From Lucinisca nassula (taxonomy: Eukaryota > Mollusca > Bivalvia > Lucinida > Lucinidae): a DNA stretch of 64,000 nucleotides. A program made the translations under genes and the position numbers. Positions 33,195-64,000 of the stretch are shown in pieces (position 1 is the first letter of the stretch; each line of letters begins with the position of its first letter). The stretch spans positions 17,586,088-17,650,087 of the forward strand of contig OY757014.1 in assembly GCA_963580285.1 (NCBI GenBank), in the 5' to 3' direction. The notes below the pieces were generated by a model. The model saw only the letters and a list, made by a program, of their open reading frames with translations. It did not search any database and was not told the origin of the DNA.

Positions 33195-33325
33195 AGTGAG
33201 TCGTTTCGGACCCTGGGTCGTTTCGGTCCTGTATCGTTTCGGCTGGGTCGTTTCGGCCTGAGTCGTTTCGGCCCAATTTTAGGGGTGGGTTGTTTCGGCC
33301 AAATTGGTGGGTCGTTTCGGTCCGA
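33195..33325 (+). repeat. Array of GGGTCGTTTCGG(C/T)C motifs, left
   Basis: At least six spaced copies of a TCGTTTCGG-centred motif. The array is repeated in inverse orientation at 35175-35310, so the two may be the termini of a transposon of about 2.1 kb. Confidence 0.7.
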
Positions 33326-33329
33326 TTTT

Positions 33330-34123
33330 TTTTCTCACCATTTCAAAGCATTGCATTGCATTGTAATATTGCATATCAGAGATCAGCCTGTGCCATTGTT
33401 ATCTTCACTCGTTCCGTTATAAATAGCAGAGAAGCCATAGAGGGGCAACTGAACAGAGAATACTCTGATCACAACGACCGGTGCAGGCTGATCAAATAAA
33501 ACTCTTGGAGCAGATTTGCCTTTTTCGCAAATTAAAAATGTTCTGAAAAAAAAAGGTTATCAATCAGCACATATTCAACACATTGCATGATTCATCGTCG
33601 TTTGATAAACAGATGATGTGAATCGATCGACAGCTGACTGCAGTCTTAGGGCTACCCAGAGAATTGTTCGCATGTTCTGAAACTCAGCATGCCATTGTGA
33701 TACTAGCGAATACTAATCAGCCTGCACATCAGTGCAGTATGATCAATATTTGCAGATCGCATCCGCATGGCTGTCAAGAAAAAACTTACAGAATGGATTC
33801 GCATCATGATCTTGAATTGTGCATGTCTGTATGCGGCACGTGAAGAAGTAGACCATCGTGCGCTTACATGCAGTCTGGTCATAATCTTTGAGGATTGCAA
33901 GAGCCTTCAAAACCTTTGAGACTTGCAAGAACTTTCTACAACCACAGCGACATACAAAGAGATAAAACAATAACTTTACCGTAATGAATGAATGCCTATG
34001 TTGATCCAAGTTTGCATGTCGTTTTTCGACCAGGAAAGGCTCAGAGCATCCTGCGCATGCGTGCAGTCTAATCAGAGTCTTGATGGGTATTAACCTTCTG
34101 CAGTCAAAATACTATCTGAGTTG

Positions 34124-34178
<55 letters not shown>

Positions 34179-34600
34179 TTCCACACTATTATAAATTGTT
34201 TGCCTTTTTAAGTAGTAAATTGAATCATCACAAGTTAATGATCCGTTAATCAATCTCCCGCTAATCAATTTTGCTGGAGTTATCTAATCCTTTCTTTTAT
34301 CTATTGGTGCTGAACCGAGTGCCGATGCATGACCTTAATAAGGCGTGAAAACACGCGTTATATGCGGGCGTCTTTAATTGTGTAGGTGAGATAATTTTTA
34401 AGCCCTTTGACTTCGTCGGCGAGTTCTTTTAACATACAAAATATCCAAATATGTTATAGTTGATATGCTTTCGTTTCAAGGAATTAAATGTCAACAATAA
34501 ATGTATATCGGGTGCCAATCACTTATCCCTGCAATGGCTCATAATGATTTCATAGGATATTTTAAAAAAATCTTCTTTTTTATTGTGCACTGCATATGAC
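33330..34600. other. Interior of candidate arrayed-TIR element, no gene found
   Basis: Short frames at 33703-34009 (minus) are not recognisable. A (TTTA)n microsatellite fills 34126-34181. No transposase motif seen. Confidence 0.4.
34126..34181. repeat. (TTTA)n microsatellite
   Basis: About 14 perfect tetranucleotide units. Confidence 0.9.
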
Positions 34601-34607
34601 AAAGGAG

Positions 34608-34723
34608 TCAAATCAACGTCGGTGCAATTTCATGAGGTTTATACAACGTCATATCTACATCGATGCAACGTCATGAACTTGTAACGTTGATTTGACGTTG
34701 CCCTAGCACCGTGTGCCTGCTGT
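34608..34723. repeat. Palindromic element with GGCACA-type end
   Basis: GTCAAATCAACGTCGGTGCA and AACGTTGATTTGACGTTGCC are inverted. The right end ACCGTGTGCCTGCTG resembles those of the elements at 8157 and 8802. Confidence 0.55.
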
Positions 34724-34844
34724 GTGATTGTTATCCGATATACAATTTTATATATAATTTTAGTAAAGTTGTTTTCCGACAAGTATCATATTGCAAGTAC
34801 GTACAATGTTTTGTCCTAGTCACACCACCTTGTTGGAAAAGCGG

Positions 34845-35020
34845 TGCGAGGACCGTCCTTGCTTATAAACCCTATTGGTTTCATTGGGCGACAGAGCTTG
34901 AGATGTTATTTCATCTCAATGTCGGGTAAAAGTCCCACAAAATTGAAAGCAACGTGTCTAAAATGACCTACACAGTGTTGATGAGGGCCTGAAACCTCAA
35001 ATCAAACAAACAAAAAACAA
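34845..35020 (+). mobile_element. SINE-like repeat family R, 3' half
   Basis: GCGGTGCGAGGACCGTCC, AACCCTATTGGTTTCATTGG, TGTCGGGTAAAAGTCCCACA and tail AAATCAAACAAACAAA. The head is missing. Confidence 0.7.
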
Positions 35021-35174
35021 AACCACCTTGTTGAGGCTAACTGGAAACGTGGCTATGAAAAGAACTTTTAAAATTCTTTAATTGGGCTATCATAAATATG
35101 GCGTACGTTAACGGCCATGTTAAAATATACCAAAATCCAACAGGTACTCTGCTGAAAAAAAAATCTGTCTAAAC

Positions 35175-35310
35175 AAATCTGGCCGAAACGACCCAGGCCG
35201 AATCGACCCAGAACCGAAACGACCCATCGAACTAGGCCGAAATGACCCAAGTCTAAATTAAGGCCGAAACGACACTGCAGAAATGACTCAGGACCGAAAC
35301 GTGCCAGATT
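35175..35310 (-). repeat. Array of GGGTCGTTTCGG(C/T)C motifs, right, inverted
   Basis: Copies of CCGAAACGACCC-type sequence, spaced as in the left array at 33195-33325 but in the opposite orientation. Confidence 0.7.
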
Positions 35311-35312
35311 CA

Positions 35313-35681
35313 ACCAACAGAGCGAGCGAGGGGAGATAACTGAGGTAGAGTAAGAAAGATTTGCACGACCATTGAGCAGATAGTCAGCACAGGAAACAGT
35401 ATGATTTGTTGTTTCCGGTTGAACACGTTGAAAACAAGACTTCGAAATATTTCTGTTAATCTTAGTTAATTAGTAATATTCCCCTGCATTATTTTAATTA
35501 TAATAGGATTGCCAATAAGTGTTGAAAACTGTAACGGTGGAAGATAGCATTGCTTTCCCTACATGTAAAATATTCGTTATATTTACCTGTCAAACTGTTT
35601 TTGAAAGCAGTTCGAGTCGCTGGCCGGCTTTTGCCTCTGCAGTTTGGACTTAATCGTGCATCCTTTCATAAAACGTACACC
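35313..35681 (+). promoter_or_regulatory. CMPK1 5' flank / probable 5' UTR
   Basis: Unique-looking DNA between the inverted array and the kinase ATG. No TATA box is evident. The reading frame upstream of the ATG is open back to about 35550 but has no earlier ATG. Transcription start not determined. Confidence 0.4.
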
Positions 35682-61636
<25,955 letters not shown>

Positions 61637-61850
61637 CCCTCGTAACTAAAGTAATTAGATTTAAAACATTGTCATTATTAAAAAAGGTTTTGTAGTGTGA
61701 CATAAATAATTGTGCGGTAACATGCAGCTGGTGTTACTAGTTTTTAGAAACCATCTTTAATGGAAATGGATATGCCTAAAATATTCTTGTGTTAATTGTT
61801 TGTCAACTGACATTAAATTACAAATGAAACTGAGCCAATGTCCATGAGAC
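61637..61850 (+). other. CMPK1: CMPK1 3' UTR, candidate poly(A) signal ATTAAA at 61812
   Basis: AT-rich DNA downstream of the stop. No AATAAA in the first 200 bp; ATTAAA at 61812-61817 is the best visible variant. The true end is not determinable from sequence alone. Confidence 0.35.
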
Positions 61851-61896
61851 TATCACTGACCACATAGATATCAAGGAGCCAGTCATTCAAAACTAA

Positions 61897-62146
61897 TGAC
61901 ATTGTTAGTTAACAAATTGTTATAACTTTGATCATTTAACATGACAAATATGCTAATATTTTTGCTGAAAAAATGTGAGTAGCTTTTGCAAAAGCTACTC
62001 ACATTTTTTCAGCAAAAATAACAAAATTTTAGATTTTGTACTTGCTAGAATACAAATTTTAGATTTTGTACTTGCTAGAATACTTAACAATATGACCACT
62101 AACGAGCTCGTTAAGCTAATGATGCTTTGAATAACTGGCCCCTGGT
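61897..62146. mobile_element. Foldback element with GCAAAAGC hairpin, copy 2 (inverted)
   Basis: Palindrome TTGCTGAAAAAATGTGAGTA ... TACTCACATTTTTTCAGCA, then ATATGACCACTAACGAGCTC and GTTAAGCTAATGATGCTTTG. It is the inverse of 55488-55684. A 29-bp segment (AATTTTAGATTTTGTACTTG) is duplicated inside. Confidence 0.7.
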
Positions 62147-62214
62147 TACAGTTATTTATAGCTACAGTAATCCTGTCACTTTGATGTCTGAATACTGTGT
62201 AAAACCTGGGCCCC

Positions 62215-62410
62215 GAGAATATAAAAAAAAAAATTTATGCTCAACTAACTTGAATTAAAATACTAACAAATGAGGCAAATTGTCTGCTCAGATCAGCACA
62301 AAGAATATTGTTTGTCCTGCTTATAAATTTTGAAATGCCAACAATTCTTGACATTTTAGAATTTATGAGCAGGACAAATTTCATGTTCAAGTGAGTTGAG
62401 CATGAAAAAA
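62215..62410. repeat. Inverted repeat TGCTCAACT...AGTTGAGCA
   Basis: ATGCTCAACTAACTTGAAT and TTCAAGTGAGTTGAGCAT are outer arms. TTTGTCCTGCTTATAAATTT and AATTTATGAGCAGGACAAAT are inner arms. A MITE-like foldback. Confidence 0.6.
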
Positions 62411-62514
62411 GCTTTGTAACCTCGAGACCAGGACTGAGCTGCGTTTGAGCTAGAATTGAAATGGGTTTATCTAGGGTGTGTTAAATCCATATATGCCTAA
62501 ACGAGACATTGGCA

Positions 62515-62576
62515 GTGTAGACTTTTATCTGACACTGCAATTTTTGAACCTCAGATCAGGGTCTTCACTGTTTGCT
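62515..62576. repeat. Palindromic core, degraded
   Basis: GGCAGTGTAGACTTTTATCT and GATCAGGGTCTTCACTGTTT arms. Confidence 0.5.
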
Positions 62577-62957
62577 TTAAGGATGGGAATTTAAGCGTCT
62601 AAGTCCTCGTTCAGGAGCATTTTCCAGCCTACACTAGGAGACAGTTGTCTCACCAGTACTCATTGCTCTGATTCACTTTTTCTACAATTGATTGTGTTGG
62701 GTTTTAACAACATGTCAATACTTGTCGTTCATTTAATGTTGTCTAAAGAGGTAGTTGACAGATGAAAGAAAGTGAAGAGGTAGAAGAAATATCAGCACCT
62801 GCTGCAAAAACAGCTGGTCTTGCCAAGCTGTAAGTCGATATCAGTTGGCTGTCCCGGTGTCACAAGATACACAACACCTACATCTCACCCTAACTTCTCC
62901 CTTCTTTAAAAGATGCATCTGAAATATTTTTCGCCTTTACAAGTTATGGGTGTTTTC

Positions 62958-63162
62958 TTAACCCTTGTCCGGCTGAATAAAGTTTGCCAAATTGCCACAC
63001 CCGTTTCTGACTTCATGTATCAATCATCATATTACTTGATATAATGCTTCATTCAGATTTGCAAACTTAGTGACTGTGCAGATTGATCGGATGGCTTCTT
63101 ATCTGGATCAGCACTGTTTGCAAAGTTAGGGGTTGGTATTCTTCAGCAAGACAAGGGTCAAA
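62958..63162. mobile_element. TTAA MITE subfamily B, degraded
   Basis: TTAACCCTTGTCCGGCTGAA and CAGCAAGACAAGGGTCAAA ends with the half-preserved core ATCAGCACTGTTTGCAAAG. Confidence 0.6.
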
Positions 63163-63191
63163 TCGGAGAATTTCTTCAAGAGGAGCAAAGA

Positions 63192-63350
63192 AGTCTCCGT
63201 GGTGTAGTGGTTCTGCTACTCGCCTTGTAAACCAGGGATCGCAGGATCGATCCCGGGCTTCTCCAGACTTTCGGATGAGTCTTTAAACCGAGGTCCCGTC
63301 TCCATATGACCTTAGCTGTTGGTTGGACGTAAAACTCAAACACACTCACT
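63192..63350 (+). mobile_element. tRNA-Thr-like SINE
   Basis: GTCTCCGTGGTGTAGTGGTT (A box), CTTGTAAACC anticodon-like loop and GGATCGATCCCGGGC (B box). The tail GCTGTTGGTTGGACGTAAAA is shared with the copy at 2584-2770. Confidence 0.7.
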
Positions 63351-63394
63351 CAAGAGAAGCAAAAAATCTTTTGATGCCAATCATGACAATTGTC

Positions 63395-63535
63395 GTCTCT
63401 TTAAAATTCATTGTTTGGAAACAGAGAGGACCCAGATCAGTCTGATCAGGGTCCACACTGTTTGCAAAAATGTTTGACAGCTTTGCAAGAAGATGCAGTA
63501 GATGGCATAAACATGACATTTTATGTGGCACTTAA
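63395..63535. repeat. Palindromic core, short form
   Basis: GGAAACAGAGAGGACCCAGA and TCAGGGTCCACACTGTTTGC arms. Confidence 0.5.
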
Positions 63536-63539
63536 GGGT

Positions 63540-64000
63540 TAAGAACAATATTGAGTAGGAACACATATATTTTTGAAAGCGTTGTCATCCTTTTAAGTGT
63601 GTCCATTCCCCTTAAAGAGGGGGCCTAGTTAGGAAAGTTTTTGCTTGTTGCATAACACATTTACATTCTTATGACACTGTTCGTTCATAGCACTGATTAA
63701 TGATTGCTAAAACTAGCATATATAGAAAAAATAAGTGTATCATTTATCTATACTTGATTTTGATACTTAGACAGTTGCTAGACAAAAAACCTTTCCCACT
63801 CAATTGTAACACCAGTTTTTGGATGACAGTTTAATGACTGATCCCATAAAAATATAGATCATATATGATAAATGGTAATTTTTCTGTAGAGTCTGTACAT
63901 TTTTGTGGGGATGTAACTAGTGAAATGTTTCACTAAAACATTTTTGTTATAGGCCCCAACAACAGTGTTATAAAGAGATTATAGTGTAGTTTGCTTTGGG
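63540..64000. other. No supported feature
   Basis: AT-rich DNA to the window end with no repeat or frame that I recognise. Confidence 0.4.

Noticed and set aside
62761..62835. Additional downstream exon (acidic Lys/Glu-rich reading followed by GTAAGT-like sequence)
   Set aside because: The same sequence type recurs at 7130, 14090 and 24060, so it is a dispersed repeat.

Overview
This is a eukaryotic genomic window, most probably from a bivalve mollusc. The evidence is a spliced animal UMP-CMP kinase gene, one exon of a DEG/ENaC-type channel, and a repeat landscape of mollusc type: permuted Penelope-like (Naiad) elements, a DIRS element, tRNA-headed SINEs, and TTAA and foldback MITEs. The species is inferred, not proven. 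There are no prokaryotic genes, rRNAs or CRISPR arrays.

Host genes. (1) One coding exon of an amiloride-sensitive-type (DEG/ENaC) sodium channel lies on the minus strand at about 2978-3550. (2) A complete UMP-CMP kinase gene (CMPK1) lies on the plus strand. Its six coding exons are at 35682-35759, 49190-49336, 53876-54013, 56905-56981, 58648-58744 and 61592-61636, and together they encode 193 residues. All junctions are GT-AG and in frame. Everything else I can recognise is mobile or repetitive DNA.

Layout. 0-17 kb holds the channel exon among MITEs, SINEs, palindromes and two Naiad fragments. 17-19.6 kb is a GC-richer block of unidentified repeats. 19.6-25.7 kb is a decayed minus-strand LINE (APE endonuclease, RT, RNase H) broken by nested insertions; the 3' tail of a second LINE type abuts its 5' side. 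27.7-31.5 kb is a decayed Naiad Penelope-like element with GIY-YIG upstream of the RT. 32.5-33.2 kb is another LINE 3' end. 33.2-35.3 kb is bracketed by inverted arrays of a GGGTCGTTTCGG-type motif.

The 13.4-kb intron 1 of CMPK1 is almost wholly transposon. A candidate 6.2-kb element (35.83-42.05 kb) has inverted arrays of a 16-bp unit. Nested within it is a 2.8-kb element with arrayed terminal inverted repeats, an 8-bp target duplication in a SINE, and the remains of a spliced MULE-type transposase gene. Further on is a young DIRS retrotransposon (44.0-48.9 kb) with identical 133-bp inverted terminal repeats and overlapping gag, RT/RNase H and tyrosine recombinase frames. Introns 2 to 5 carry a 167-bp tandem array, a 43-bp minisatellite that starts inside exon 3 and copies its splice donor about 26 times, a 37-bp tandem array, many MITEs and a mariner remnant.

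Most promising for follow-up are the arrayed-terminus transposons, the exon-derived minisatellite, the near-intact DIRS, and the palindromic core shared by otherwise different TTAA MITE subfamilies.
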